Assembly: GCA_029562645.1 (NCBI GenBank)
Contig: JAKQUI010000048.1
Coordinates: 1 to 64,000 of the forward strand
From: Spirochaetota bacterium
Lineage (GTDB): Bacteria > Spirochaetota > UBA4802 > JAKQUI01
Direction: 5' to 3'
Length of the DNA: 64,000 bases
Shown here one piece after another: positions 53,421 to 63,011 of this stretch. Every line of letters starts with the position of its first letter. The first letter of the stretch is position 1. A model generated the notes under the pieces. That model was not told where the DNA came from. It saw only the letters and a program-made list of their open reading frames with translations, and did not search any database. The translations under genes were made by a program, and so were the position numbers.

Positions 53421-55151
53421 CTAAATGGCCGATGTGAATCGGATCACCTTCTCGGCCGGGTCCTCGAAGAACTTCACGTTCTGCATGACCTCGTTGATGA
53501 CCCGCTTTCGTTTCTTGACCATCAAAACGGCTCCGGGGTAGATCGTATTGTTCGCCACGATGGACGGTTCCCGGTCCAGCTTGAGTTTTTCCTCGGCTTG
53601 GGCGCGTAGCTCGGCAAGGTGCTTGATTTCCTTGTTCGAATCCGAAAGCTCCTTCAGGAGCAGGAGGCACTGTTTCTTTTTAACGGTTGGCAGGATGGCG
53701 ATAAAATCCTTCGGATTCTCGAAGAGCCCTTCGCCGAAACTCGTCTTTATCTTGATGATGATCTCGTTCACCGATGTCCGCGCCTTCTCCATGTCGGCGC
53801 GAATGTCCAGAAGCTCTCTTTCGATGAACAGGCTCTTGCCGACGGACACCGTCGTCGTGTTCTCCTGCGTATTGCCGATGACATTCGCAATCACATCATG
53901 ACGCGCGGTCACCTCGCCGCTGATGATCTGTCCGTGCTTCGAGGTGACGGTAATCTTGTCGTTCGAGAACACCCAGCTGTTGATGATGGAATCGTCTACG
54001 AATATCTCGCCGACGGCCTCGATGTGCGCGTTAAGCACATACCCGGCACGGACCTTCCCACCGGCGATAACGCGACTCTGGCCTTTCCCGGTGATACCGA
54101 GCTTGACGGTCACGTCGCCCTCCGCCTCGATGGTCGCGTCATCCGCGTTTTTGTCAATGATCACGTTTCCCTTCGCCTTGACGGAAAACCCGGGCATGAC
54201 CGATCCCATAATGTGAACGGAACCGTTAAAATCGATATTGCCGGAATCGTAATCGACATTGCCCTTGATGCGCGCTATTTGCAGGACGGAGATGAGCTGT
54301 CCCTCGACCTCGAGGCAGCCATCGATGGACGACACGAACACGTTTTCCTCGGTTTCCGCTTTGACGATGTTCTCGCCCTTGAGATAGCCCGTTTTCTTTT
54401 CGATCTCGGCGAGGATCTTCTCCCCGTAGATGGTGTAACCGTCTACGGCCTTGACCGCTGGAAATCTCTGGAGAATCTCCTGCCCCTTCTTAATCTCCTG
54501 AATCGATTCGACCTCGCGGAAATCTATTCGGCCGTCGTCGAGGACTTTGCCCGCCTTTTTCTCGAGTTTAATGAGCGGGATGAAGTATTCGTCATATCCG
54601 TTTATGGGCGACTTGCCGCGAGCGACGCGAACGCGATGCACTGCCGGCTTCGTCGGATCAATGGCGGCAAGCTGTTGTTCGATCTCTCCCTTGTCCACAA
54701 TGGCGACAATTTTCGCGTTAAACAGCGCATCCTCGATGTGCTTGTAGGTCGGCAACACACCGCGTTTAGTGGGGAAGATGACATAAAACGCGCTTACCTT
54801 GTCCTTCGATATCTGGAGCGGCGACAGGAGCCGTACCAACGATCGATCGCGGTCGAAGATCGCGAACCCATAGGTGGATGCACGATAGGCGCGCGCCGTC
54901 TCGTCGAACACAATGCCATCGCCGGCGCGAAATTTGGTATAATTCTCCGCGGTATAATAGGTCTGGCCCTTGTCGATCTGTTTCGCGATATCCTCGGGTG
55001 ATTCGATCTCGATCACGCGGGCGACGATTTCGTTGTCCGTGACGAAGTTATAGGGCGACGACAGGGAGACGTGCTTCTCACCTTGCTCGTCGACCTTCTC
55101 GACGAAGAGGCGTCGGGCCGTGCTGTCAAAATAAAAAATCGTCTGCTTCAT
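53421..55151 (-). CDS. FapA (DUF342) domain protein
   Basis: A 576-residue protein. After an N-terminal domain, a right-handed beta-helix-like region carries repeats with Gly/Asp/Asn at turns: GNVDYDSGNIDFNGSVHIMG, SVKAKGNVIIDKNADDATIE, GKVRAGYVLNAHIEAVGEIF, GQIISGEVTARHDVIANVIG. A helical coil (RELLDIRADMEKARTSVNEI) and a short C-terminal tail follow. This is the DUF342/FapA family (named for flagellar assembly protein A), widespread in spirochaetes and clostridia. Cytoplasmic. The precise role is unproven. Confidence 0.87.
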   Translation of the reverse strand: MKQTIFYFDSTARRLFVEKVDEQGEKHVSLSSPYNFVTDNEIVARVIEIESPEDIAKQIDKGQTYYTAENYTKFRAGDGIVFDETARAYRASTYGFAIFDRDRSLVRLLSPLQISKDKVSAFYVIFPTKRGVLPTYKHIEDALFNAKIVAIVDKGEIEQQLAAIDPTKPAVHRVRVARGKSPINGYDEYFIPLIKLEKKAGKVLDDGRIDFREVESIQEIKKGQEILQRFPAVKAVDGYTIYGEKILAEIEKKTGYLKGENIVKAETEENVFVSSIDGCLEVEGQLISVLQIARIKGNVDYDSGNIDFNGSVHIMGSVMPGFSVKAKGNVIIDKNADDATIEAEGDVTVKLGITGKGQSRVIAGGKVRAGYVLNAHIEAVGEIFVDDSIINSWVFSNDKITVTSKHGQIISGEVTARHDVIANVIGNTQENTTTVSVGKSLFIERELLDIRADMEKARTSVNEIIIKIKTSFGEGLFENPKDFIAILPTVKKKQCLLLLKELSDSNKEIKHLAELRAQAEEKLKLDREPSIVANNTIYPGAVLMVKKRKRVINEVMQNVKFFEDPAEKVIRFTSAI

Positions 55152-55217
55152 CTCGGTTTTCGGCCACAGGTGCCGCTTATACTATTGTCGTACCGCATCT
55201 TTCAAAAACTAAACGCA

Positions 55218-56762
55218 TTATTGGGCTGATCCGGACAAAATTGTCCGGATTCGGCTAATGACATCGGTCGCCTTGATTGAGAGCGCCCCGGTTTCCCGCA
55301 CGAATCGATCGGCCGCGGCCCCATGCACATACGCGGCGATCCCGGCCGCAACGAGCGGCTCGATGGCATTCAACAGCGCGACAAGAATCCCCGCAAGGAC
55401 GTCGCCGGAACCCGCCGTTGCGAGCCGGTAATCGCCCGTTGTATTGATGAGCGCCTGATGTCCATCGCTTGATATCGTTGACGGACCCTTGAGCACTGCC
55501 ACAGCGCCGGTTTTAGCCGCCAGCGACATTGCGGTTTCGAAGCGGTTCGATGAGATCGCCTCCACTGTCGATCCGGCAAGCCGCGCCGCCTCGGAAACAT
55601 GGGGCGTGACAACAAACGAAATACCGTGAGGAAGCGCGTGTGTTGCAAGATAATCCGCAAGATGGTAGAGCCCATCGCCGTCGATGACGACGGAGGATAT
55701 CGAGGTCGCGGGAAGCTGCAGCATGAACGCAGCGAACACTCGTGCGGAATAATCATCCCGCCCCATGCCGGGACCGATCAGTGCGGAGGAATATTTTCGA
55801 TTCGTCGGTAGTATCTCGAGCGATCTCACGGCAGACGTACCATCGTCATCGGGCAATGCCATGGTCATGAGCTCCGGGATTCGTCCGGCGATTGATGCGC
55901 GGGCGGAGCGGGTCGTCAGGAGCGTTGCCAAACCGATGCCTGTCTCGAAGGCGGCAGCGATCGACATCATGATGGCGCCCTCCATGCCGTCGAATCCGCC
56001 GATGCAGAGAACGCTGCCCGCTTTCCCCTTATGGAGATCGGGATCGGTTGGGCGACGGTAGTGGGCCCGGACAAAGCGCTCGTCGACGAGCTCGGTGCGG
56101 ATATCGTTCGTGTCGATAAGCGCCCTCGGAAAGCCGATGTCGGCGATCGTAAGCTCACCGCAATATGCCGCGCATGGATGTGTCACAGTCGATATCTTCG
56201 GCAGGCCGATCGTTACGGTGTGCTGCGCCCGGATCGCCGGTCCGCTCGGCGCCTCGCCATCGGACGATAGCCCGCTGGGAAGATCCACGGAAACGACGGG
56301 AACGCCGCATTCATTGATCGCGCCGATCGCCGCTTCAAGCAGGCCGCGGGCGGGACCGGAAAATCCGGTGCCGGTCATCGCATCAACGATTAGATCGTAT
56401 TCGGATAAGGTGATGTCGGCGAGATGCACCTCGCCTGAAACGACATGAACCGTGATTTCCGCACGAACGCAGGTATCGTGGAATATGCGGGCATCGGGAG
56501 TCAGCCGTGCGCTCTCGCCTAACAGATACGCCGTGGTTTGGATGCCGTGGTTCCAGAGATGGTACGCGACCACGAACCCATCGCCCCCATTGTTTCCCGT
56601 TCCGCAGATGACGGCGACGGACGAACATGGCGAACACAGGGATAGGACCCGATCCGCGACCGCCCTGCCCGCCTGCGCCATGAGCACGACACCCGGGATG
56701 CCCATCGAGTCGATGGTTGCGCGGTCGATCGATTGCATCTGGCGCGCGGTTACCACTTTCAT
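55218..56762 (-). CDS. nnrD/nnrE: Bifunctional NAD(P)H-hydrate epimerase / dehydratase
   Basis: A 514-residue fusion. The N-terminal YjeF_N epimerase has CGTGNNGGDGFVVAYHLWNH and YDLIVDAMTGTGFSGPARGL. The C-terminal ADP-dependent dehydratase has HKGKAGSVLCIGGFDGMEGA, LIGPGMGRDDYS, VVIDGDGLYHLADYL and RLATAGSGDVLAGILVALL with the GSGD motif. It repairs damaged hydrated NADH and NADPH. Both active regions appear intact. Confidence 0.93.
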   Translation of the reverse strand: MKVVTARQMQSIDRATIDSMGIPGVVLMAQAGRAVADRVLSLCSPCSSVAVICGTGNNGGDGFVVAYHLWNHGIQTTAYLLGESARLTPDARIFHDTCVRAEITVHVVSGEVHLADITLSEYDLIVDAMTGTGFSGPARGLLEAAIGAINECGVPVVSVDLPSGLSSDGEAPSGPAIRAQHTVTIGLPKISTVTHPCAAYCGELTIADIGFPRALIDTNDIRTELVDERFVRAHYRRPTDPDLHKGKAGSVLCIGGFDGMEGAIMMSIAAAFETGIGLATLLTTRSARASIAGRIPELMTMALPDDDGTSAVRSLEILPTNRKYSSALIGPGMGRDDYSARVFAAFMLQLPATSISSVVIDGDGLYHLADYLATHALPHGISFVVTPHVSEAARLAGSTVEAISSNRFETAMSLAAKTGAVAVLKGPSTISSDGHQALINTTGDYRLATAGSGDVLAGILVALLNAIEPLVAAGIAAYVHGAAADRFVRETGALSIKATDVISRIRTILSGSAQ

Positions 56763-56786
56763 GACGTCACCGATTCCGCATGAGCG

Positions 56787-57866
56787 CTACTTCCATTCGA
56801 TGACCGTTATCCGGTCCTTTCGGGCGCTAATGGAGTAAAACAGCCCCGATTCGTCGATGAGGATTTCTCCGAAGGAATCGAAATCGTCCGGCATTTTGAG
56901 CAAGATATTGTTCACGATCCCCCCGTCGAGATTGCAGACCATGAATTTGATCTTTTTATTCTCGACGTTCCACAGGTACAGATAGCGGCTGTCGATGATC
57001 GAGAAGAGTTCGTTTTTCGGATCGGGCGTCGATAGCGCCGTCCGCACGATCTTTTCCTGATCGATGGCGTATGTAAAAATCTTTCGGTACTTGAACCGTG
57101 ATTGATGATAGTACGCAACGGAGATCACCGCCCCTTCGCCGTTGTGCATGGTGCGCACCAACTCGATTTTCCCGGTAAAGGTTCCCTCCTTCTCCTTCTC
57201 CGTGAAATCGAGCTTGCCGAGATTCGCGTAACTGTCGCGGCGCTTTCCGGTGTAACGCGAAACACTCCAGGTATTCAGCGAGCGCGAGACGACAAGCAGG
57301 CGGTCCTTGGTGTCGACATCGATGCTCTCGATGTAGTAAAATGGGATATCGGATGCCCCGGTTTGGCCGAGCGTGTATTTCAGCGCTCCCTTGCGATCGA
57401 ACACCAGAACATAGGATGGGGTGATGTTCAGATCGTCGATGCTGCTCTTCCGCCGCGCCTGCGCGGAGGAGAAGCGGTTCTGGACATAGAGGTTGCCCTC
57501 GGAATCCAGCACCATCTCGCCGATGATACTAAAGGAAAACGGAGCGATGCGCTGGCCGGCGCCGGGCTTTCCGGCGCTTTTCTGGGAGCCGATGACGAGC
57601 TCGGGCGAACCGCCGCGATCAAGCACCTGGACCCGTTTCAGCAGGTTGTCGGCCGCAAGGATCTTTCCGCGTGAAAGCCGAACCAAAAATGTGATGTCGA
57701 TGAAACCGCTCGGATTGCGGATCACCGCGATGCTGCCGGGCGCCTCGCCAAAGGGTATATCGGCGATCTTCCCGGATCGATGAGTGTCCACCTTCCACTT
57801 GCCGCACGAAAGCGAAAGGATGGTGCTCATGATCAGAAGGCATAGCGAGAGAAGTCGAATCATCAT
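56787..57866 (-). CDS. Beta-propeller lipoprotein (LIC_12708-like)
   Basis: Start set at ATG 57866 so that a lipoprotein signal is formed (LCLLIMSTILSLSC). Neighbouring ATGs at 57863 and 57875 are in frame. The mature protein has repeated beta units (MVLDSEGNLYVQNRFSS, VLVFDRKGALKYTLGQTG, IDVDTKDRLLVVSRSLN, FSIIDSRYLYLWNVENKK) like NHL/WD40 propellers. It resembles a lipoprotein family I associate with Leptospira (LIC_12708). I recall the name but could not verify it. Likely surface or periplasmic. Confidence 0.7.
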   Translation of the reverse strand: MMIRLLSLCLLIMSTILSLSCGKWKVDTHRSGKIADIPFGEAPGSIAVIRNPSGFIDITFLVRLSRGKILAADNLLKRVQVLDRGGSPELVIGSQKSAGKPGAGQRIAPFSFSIIGEMVLDSEGNLYVQNRFSSAQARRKSSIDDLNITPSYVLVFDRKGALKYTLGQTGASDIPFYYIESIDVDTKDRLLVVSRSLNTWSVSRYTGKRRDSYANLGKLDFTEKEKEGTFTGKIELVRTMHNGEGAVISVAYYHQSRFKYRKIFTYAIDQEKIVRTALSTPDPKNELFSIIDSRYLYLWNVENKKIKFMVCNLDGGIVNNILLKMPDDFDSFGEILIDESGLFYSISARKDRITVIEWK

Positions 57867-58235
57867 GGCGCCCATTGCAATTATTGAAGTTAACGATCGT
57901 GTTCGCACGTATATGAATAAATGGTATTTTGATCAACTATTTTAAAATACATAACAGAGAAGTATTTGTCAAATAAAAAAGCCCATAGGGATTAATTCGT
58001 TTTGGAATGTTGATTCCGTGACCGTTGAGATGCAACACGAGAATCGTTTTGATGAACACACGGATGCGATGAATCATCGATGTTTGCGATATGCGATGAG
58101 TGTCAATAATCATCAAATAATCGGGATGTTCATATTAATTTCACAAGAAAGTATTTACAGAATCGCTGCATCACATTTCATTGACGCAGTTGTACCCCAA
58201 GCGGGCATGTATCAGAACGACAGCGTAATGGGACT
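57867..58235. other. Divergent intergenic region, regulatory
   Basis: About 370 bp between the propeller lipoprotein and the vorD-type gene. An open frame at 58018-58251 has no ribosome binding site and no protein-like features, and it overlaps the ferredoxin start, so I do not call it. The promoter of the vor operon should be here. Confidence 0.4.
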
Positions 58236-58445
58236 ATGCCGTATATCGTAATCGACAGCGAACGGTGCAAGGGATGTTATTTCTGCGTTAAGTACTGTCC
58301 GCGCAATGTCATTCGCGAGTCCACCATGCACAACAAGACCGGGTATTTCCCCGCCGAGTTCATCCACGAGCAAGAAGACCGCTGCACCGGGTGCAAAACC
58401 TGCGCGATCATGTGTCCAGACACCGCCATCGAGGTGTTCAAGTGA
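58236..58445 (+). CDS. vorD: 2-oxoacid:ferredoxin oxidoreductase, ferredoxin (delta) subunit
   Basis: A 69-residue ferredoxin with two 4Fe-4S motifs: CKGCYFCVKYCPRNVI and CTGCKTCAIMCPDTAI (CxxCxxCxxxCP twice). It accepts electrons from 2-oxoacid decarboxylation. Its stop codon overlaps the start of the next subunit gene (GTGATGG), the usual order delta-alpha-beta-gamma of 2-ketoisovalerate or 2-oxoglutarate ferredoxin oxidoreductases. Confidence 0.9.
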   Translation: MPYIVIDSERCKGCYFCVKYCPRNVIRESTMHNKTGYFPAEFIHEQEDRCTGCKTCAIMCPDTAIEVFK

Positions 58446-59500
58446 TGGACCGACGCCTCACCAAGGGAAATATTGCGCTTGCCGAGGGCGCCATACAGGC
58501 GCACTGTCGATATTATTTCGGCTATCCCATCACCCCACAGAACGATATTCCCGAGTACCTGTCGCGCAACCTCCCGAAGGTCGGCGGCGTGTTCATTCCA
58601 GCGGAGAGCGAGATCGCCTCGATCAATATGGTGATGGGTGCGGCGGCCTCCGGGAAACGCGCCATGACCTCGTCGTCGGGGCCGGGGATATCCCTCATGC
58701 AGGAGGCCCTGTCGTACATGGCGGGTTCCGACATCCCCTGCGTTGTGGTGAACATCATGCGCAGCGGTCCGGGTCTGGGTGGGATCGCGCCGACCCAGGG
58801 CGATTACAGCCAGGCGGTGCACGGCGGCGGACACGGTGATTATCACAGCATCGTGCTGGCGCCCGCGTCCGTTCAGGAGATGTTCGACCTCACGATCAAG
58901 GCGTTTGAGCTCGCCGACACCTATCGCAATCCGGCCATGATCATCGCGGACGCCATGATCGGACAGTTCCAGGAGCCCTGCCGGCTCACGCCGCGGGAGC
59001 CGGTGGTGGTCCCGGACAAGCCCTGGGCGCTCACCGGATGCAAAGGGCGCGCGCCGCAATTGCTCAAGTCCCTCTATCTCGCAGACGGAGAGCAGGAAGC
59101 GCACAACCTGGTCATGAAACAGAAATACGATATCATCCGCGATCGCGAGGTCATGTACGAAACGCGACACCTCGAGGACGCCGAACTGATGATTGTCGCA
59201 TTCGGCACGCCGGCTCGTATCGCGAAAACCGCCATTGAGAACCTTCGCGCACGCGGCATCAGGGCGGGTCTGTTGCGCCCCATCAGCCTCTTTCCTTTTC
59301 CAGTGCATCAGGTGCATGATTTTTCTATTCGAATCAAGAAAATCCTGGTGGTCGAGATGAACACCGGGCAAATGCTCCGCGACGTGCAGATTTCCGCGCA
59401 TCGTGATTCGCGGATATTTTTTTACGGCCGGCCGGGAGGCGGGGTCCCCTATCCCGACGACATTGAGGCGCAAGTCGTTGCAGCGCTCGAGGAGGCGTAG
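58445..59500 (+). CDS. vorB: 2-oxoacid:ferredoxin oxidoreductase, alpha-type subunit (VorB/KorA)
   Basis: A 351-residue protein starting at ATG 58445. It begins GNIALAEGAIQAHCRYYFGY with PITPQNDIPEYL, then SEIASINMVMGAAASGKRAM, SSSGPGISLMQEALSYMAGS and VVNIMRSGPGLGG, the pyruvate:ferredoxin oxidoreductase domain I signatures of VorB/KorA. A later domain II part (MIVAFGTPARIAKTAIENLR, KILVVEMNTGQMLRDVQIS) completes it. Substrate specificity between 2-ketoisovalerate and 2-oxoglutarate cannot be read from sequence alone. Confidence 0.92.
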   Translation: MDRRLTKGNIALAEGAIQAHCRYYFGYPITPQNDIPEYLSRNLPKVGGVFIPAESEIASINMVMGAAASGKRAMTSSSGPGISLMQEALSYMAGSDIPCVVVNIMRSGPGLGGIAPTQGDYSQAVHGGGHGDYHSIVLAPASVQEMFDLTIKAFELADTYRNPAMIIADAMIGQFQEPCRLTPREPVVVPDKPWALTGCKGRAPQLLKSLYLADGEQEAHNLVMKQKYDIIRDREVMYETRHLEDAELMIVAFGTPARIAKTAIENLRARGIRAGLLRPISLFPFPVHQVHDFSIRIKKILVVEMNTGQMLRDVQISAHRDSRIFFYGRPGGGVPYPDDIEAQVVAALEEA

Positions 59501-59503
59501 TCG

Positions 59504-60256
59504 GTGAATAGAATATTCCAGCGGCCCGCATCGCTCCTGGACAGGCCGACCCACTTCTGTCCCGGATGTACCCACGGCATCGCACACCGGCTCATCGCCG
59601 AAGCGATAGACGAACTGGGAATACGCGAACGCACCATCGGCATACCGGGCGTCGGCTGCTGCGTGTTCCTTTACCATTACTTCCCCATTGACGTACTTGA
59701 GGCGCCGCATGGAAGGGCCCCGGCATGCGCGACCGGCATGAAGCGCGCACAGCCGGACAAGATAATATTCGCCTATCAGGGTGATGGCGACATGGCCGCC
59801 ATCGGCACCTCGGAGGTCATTCACGCCGCAAACCGCGGAGAAAATGTCACCGTCTTTTACATCAATAATTCGGTATACGGGATGACGGGCGGCCAGATGG
59901 CGCCGACGACGCTTCTTGGACAGCAGACGACCACCAGCCCCTACGGTCGAGACTTCAAGAGCGAGGGATATCCGATTCGCATGGCCGAGATGCTCGCGAC
60001 ATTGGAGGGCGTCTGTTACTCGACCCGCGTTGCGCTTCACACGCCGCGGCATGTCAACCAGGCGCGCAAGGCGGTCATCAAGGCGCTCGAGATGCAGAAC
60101 GCGGAGATGGGCTTTTCGGTGGTGGAGATGCTCTCGACCTGCAACACGAACTGGCGCGTAACACCGCTCGAGGCGATCGACATGATCGAGAATGAAATGA
60201 TACCCTATTATCCGCTCGGGGTGTTCAAGGAACGGACCGGGAAGGACTTCCTGTGA
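59504..60256 (+). CDS. vorA: 2-oxoacid:ferredoxin oxidoreductase, TPP-binding subunit (VorA/KorB)
   Basis: GTG 59504 is the start, after GGAGG in the end of vorB. A 250-residue protein with HFCPGCTHGIAHRLIAEAID, GVGCCVFLYHYFPIDVLEAP, GRAPACATGMKRAQPDKIIF and the TPP motif YQGDGDMAAIGTSEVIHAAN followed by FYINNSVYGMTGGQMAPTT. It carries the thiamine diphosphate that decarboxylates the 2-oxoacid. Confidence 0.93.
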   Translation: MNRIFQRPASLLDRPTHFCPGCTHGIAHRLIAEAIDELGIRERTIGIPGVGCCVFLYHYFPIDVLEAPHGRAPACATGMKRAQPDKIIFAYQGDGDMAAIGTSEVIHAANRGENVTVFYINNSVYGMTGGQMAPTTLLGQQTTTSPYGRDFKSEGYPIRMAEMLATLEGVCYSTRVALHTPRHVNQARKAVIKALEMQNAEMGFSVVEMLSTCNTNWRVTPLEAIDMIENEMIPYYPLGVFKERTGKDFL

Positions 60257-60259
60257 GGT

Positions 60260-60817
60260 ATGCGCATGTACGGTGATGTGATCATGGGCGGGTTCGGCGG
60301 TCAGGGCATTCAGGTCATCAGCCAGCTCGTCGTGGAGGCGGCGATCCGCAAAGGGCTCGAGGTGACCTATCTGCCGTCCTACGGCGTGGAAAAGCGCGGC
60401 GGGCGCACCACGGTGACCGTCGTGCTGTCGGACCACGAGATCGGATCGCCCATCACCAATCACCCGCTCTGCGTGATCGCCATGGACGTGCTCGCGCTCG
60501 ATAAATATCAGGCAATGGTCGCCCCGGGAGGATCACTGATCGCGAATACCAGCCTTATCCCGGATGAGAAAATCGAACGTGGCGATATCTCCGCCATTAC
60601 GATCCGGTGCAACGAAGAGGCGCTTTCACTCGGCACCGCGAAGGTCGCGAACATGATTGCGCTTGGCGCGTTCCTTGAGCGCTCGCCCATTCTTGGTTTC
60701 GATGATATCGAGCGGGTGATGGGCGACGTGTTTCCGGAGCGATTGCACGCAAAAATCCCCCTTAACCTCAAGGCGCTCATCCGCGGCATGGAGATCGCCG
60801 CGGCCGTGCCCGTCTGA
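60260..60817 (+). CDS. vorC: 2-oxoacid:ferredoxin oxidoreductase, gamma subunit
   Basis: A 185-residue protein 3 bp after vorA. It has the gamma-subunit signature MGGFGGQGIQVISQLVVEAA, then SYGVEKRGGRTTVTVVLSDH, the CoA-binding related part of the enzyme. It ends the vorDBAC-type operon. A convergent TetR gene follows 12 bp later. Confidence 0.92.
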   Translation: MRMYGDVIMGGFGGQGIQVISQLVVEAAIRKGLEVTYLPSYGVEKRGGRTTVTVVLSDHEIGSPITNHPLCVIAMDVLALDKYQAMVAPGGSLIANTSLIPDEKIERGDISAITIRCNEEALSLGTAKVANMIALGAFLERSPILGFDDIERVMGDVFPERLHAKIPLNLKALIRGMEIAAAVPV

Positions 60818-60829
60818 TGTCGTTGTACG

Positions 60830-61429
60830 CTACGACTGCGTTTCGGTGAACAGCGACAGGACGTATCGCGTGAGCATGGAGGGGTCCATCCCCATGGGAT
60901 CGACCGTTTCGAGGAGACCGGCGCTCAGAAAAATGATCTGGGCGATCCGCGCCTTGAATGGCAGCTTGAATTCATCGGTGCTGATGGGCGGCATATTGCT
61001 CTTGGCCTGCTCCACGATGTTTTCATAGCGGTTCAGCTGGCTCCTGATGTATGTACGAATGGGCTCCATGATCTTCGGGTCTTCGAGGCCATAGAGGATC
61101 AGGTTGATGAAGATCTTGATATTCTGCTGATTGAGCATGAATCGTTCGATTCCGAAGAGCGTCGACAGCACCGCGCGATCCTCGTTCGAGTCCAGGTAAT
61201 TGATTATCGACAGATGGTCCTCGTCCATCTCGGTGAAAAAATCCTCGATGAGGGCCATGTATAGGGATTCCTTCGTGGGGTAATAATACCTAAGCCCGCC
61301 CTTCGATATTCCCGCTTCGTCGGCGACGTCCTGCATCGAGATATACGAATACGCGACCCGATCCAGGCACCGCTTGATAGCGCTGAGGATCGCCTTCTTG
61401 TTCCGTTTCGCCTTTTCTTCGCGATTCAT
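60830..61429 (-). CDS. TetR-family transcriptional regulator
   Basis: A 199-residue protein with the TetR HTH near residues 10-55 (KAILSAIKRCLDRVAYSYIS, MQDVADEAGISKGGLRYYYP, TKESLYMAL). The C-terminal helical ligand domain is of ordinary length. It may regulate the adjacent convergent vor operon, though no operator is identified. The promoter lies in the AT-rich 61430-61600 region shared with the STAS gene. Confidence 0.9.
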   Translation of the reverse strand: MNREEKAKRNKKAILSAIKRCLDRVAYSYISMQDVADEAGISKGGLRYYYPTKESLYMALIEDFFTEMDEDHLSIINYLDSNEDRAVLSTLFGIERFMLNQQNIKIFINLILYGLEDPKIMEPIRTYIRSQLNRYENIVEQAKSNMPPISTDEFKLPFKARIAQIIFLSAGLLETVDPMGMDPSMLTRYVLSLFTETQS

Positions 61430-61604
61430 TCTGTTCCTGTTGCAAATTGTGATGAAAGCTATTTATGTAAAAACATTAAAATTTGGTCAAGAAATATTTA
61501 CGGGCCATTTTTTCAGGCTTCGCTTGATTTTATCTTGACAAAAATATCAAAAAGTAATGCGAATATATTTTCAAAATCAAATTTGAATTTTGTAGGATCT
61601 ATTA

Positions 61605-61901
61605 ATGGAATATCAAATTGTCGAGTCGCAGGATATCGTCACCATCATCGCCAACGGCCCGATAGAGATGCGGTCAATAAAGGATTTCAAGGACAAGCTC
61701 CTTGAAATGGGTGATTCCACCGACAAGAATATCGAGATCGACCTTTCCCACGTCGATTATATGGATTCGACCGGAATCGGACTTCTGATAACCCTGCTCA
61801 AGAAACAAAAAAAGAAGGACAAACAACTTCGCATCGTCAATGCAACGCCGCGCGTGCTCAGCCTGCTTGAGCTCAGTTCGCTTTCAGAGGTGCTCTCCTA
61901 G
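61605..61901 (+). CDS. STAS-domain anti-sigma factor antagonist
   Basis: A 98-residue single STAS domain. The signature is IEIDLSHVDYMDSTGIGLLI, with the phosphorylatable Ser in DSTGIG, as in SpoIIAA/RsbV. Such proteins release a sigma factor from an anti-sigma kinase upon dephosphorylation, or act in other switch pathways. The kinase and phosphatase partners are not adjacent. Confidence 0.92.
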   Translation: MEYQIVESQDIVTIIANGPIEMRSIKDFKDKLLEMGDSTDKNIEIDLSHVDYMDSTGIGLLITLLKKQKKKDKQLRIVNATPRVLSLLELSSLSEVLS

Positions 61902-61922
61902 CACTGTGATGCCGTCCCGAGC

Positions 61923-63011
61923 CTATTTGCTCTCGATGCTTTTCAACACATAACGCGCCCGCTGGTTCGTCGGGTCAACCTCGAGCGCCCGATTCGCGTA
62001 CAGTCGCGCCTTGTCGTTGTTGTTATGGCGCTGATAGAGCACGGAGAGATGTACGAGCGCATCGGTGAGCTCCGGATCGAGCTCAATTGCCTTTAAAAAG
62101 GCGTTTTTCGCCTCGACATCCATCGGTTCCGGCTTCGTGATGTATATCAGCCCGATGAGATAATGCATCTCTTTCGCGCTCGGATGCAACGAGAGCGCTT
62201 CTTTCGCGTACTTGATCGCTTCAATCTTATGGGTCTTTCGAGACGCAAGCGGAACGCTCGCATAACTCAAACTGCGATATCGGGTTTCGACCATGCCTTT
62301 CAGCAAGTGATAGCGATCCTCCGCATCGTACATTCTCCTGATCTCGCGATATCCCTCGTCGAACTCCTTCTTCGCAAATTGCAGGAGGTCCTTTTGCAGG
62401 TAGATCATTCCCAGCGCCAGGTGCGCTTCCGGGTTCCGGCGGTCAATCTCAATGGCCCGCTTGTATTGTTCGATCGCCTCTCCGATCTTGCCATGGTGGC
62501 GGAAGTAATCCCCGCGGGATTTGTAAATGAACGCATATTTGGAATATTCCTCATCAACCTTCTGCACAACGCGGTCGCTTGCCCTGGCCAGCCGAAGGTT
62601 GCCCACGCCAACAGCCATGTGCCCGAACGATTGGCTCTTGAACACCTGGCGGACAATCACCTTGGCGATGATAAGATTGTTCTCATTGACCACGTAGAGC
62701 GTATCGCCCGGCTTGATGCCGAACGCATCGCTGAAACGAATGGTCGCCTTCGATTTGTCCTGCACGGTTTGGGACAAGTCCCCGGGGGGAATGTCGATAT
62801 TTGTTCCGATCGACTGGACCGTGCCGCGCAGCACCACGTCCCAGCCGACTGTATCGGTTTTCGCGTAAAACACCTTCATCCGCCGTGCTTCCGATTGAAT
62901 CGGAATCGTAGCGAGCGCAGCGACAGGAATCATAAGCAATAATAAGGATGCTGCAATAAAACGAGGAACACTTCGTTGTGTTGAAGAACAATGCATGACT
63001 TCTCTCTTCAT
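61923..63011 (-). CDS. Exported TPR protein with N-terminal beta domain
   Basis: A 362-residue protein with a signal peptide (FIAASLLLLMIPVAALA). Residues 40-130 form a beta-rich domain (GWDVVLRGTVQSIGTNIDIP, FGIKPGDTLYVVNENNLIIA) similar to FlgT-C-like or OB-type modules. TPRs follow (RGDYFRHHGKIGEAIEQYKR, AHLALGMIYLQKDLLQFAKK, ALVHLSVLYQRHNNNDKARL). Its ATG overlaps the M23 peptidase stop by 4 bp, so the two are translationally coupled. Probably a periplasmic envelope protein. Confidence 0.8.
   Translation of the reverse strand: MKREVMHCSSTQRSVPRFIAASLLLLMIPVAALATIPIQSEARRMKVFYAKTDTVGWDVVLRGTVQSIGTNIDIPPGDLSQTVQDKSKATIRFSDAFGIKPGDTLYVVNENNLIIAKVIVRQVFKSQSFGHMAVGVGNLRLARASDRVVQKVDEEYSKYAFIYKSRGDYFRHHGKIGEAIEQYKRAIEIDRRNPEAHLALGMIYLQKDLLQFAKKEFDEGYREIRRMYDAEDRYHLLKGMVETRYRSLSYASVPLASRKTHKIEAIKYAKEALSLHPSAKEMHYLIGLIYITKPEPMDVEAKNAFLKAIELDPELTDALVHLSVLYQRHNNNDKARLYANRALEVDPTNQRARYVLKSIESK

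Noticed and set aside
58277-60463. Open frame of 728 codons on the minus strand across the vor genes
   Set aside because: It is antisense to three clearly recognised subunit genes. The translation is rich in Arg, His, Val and Asp without domain patterns, as expected from codon bias of GC-rich genes.
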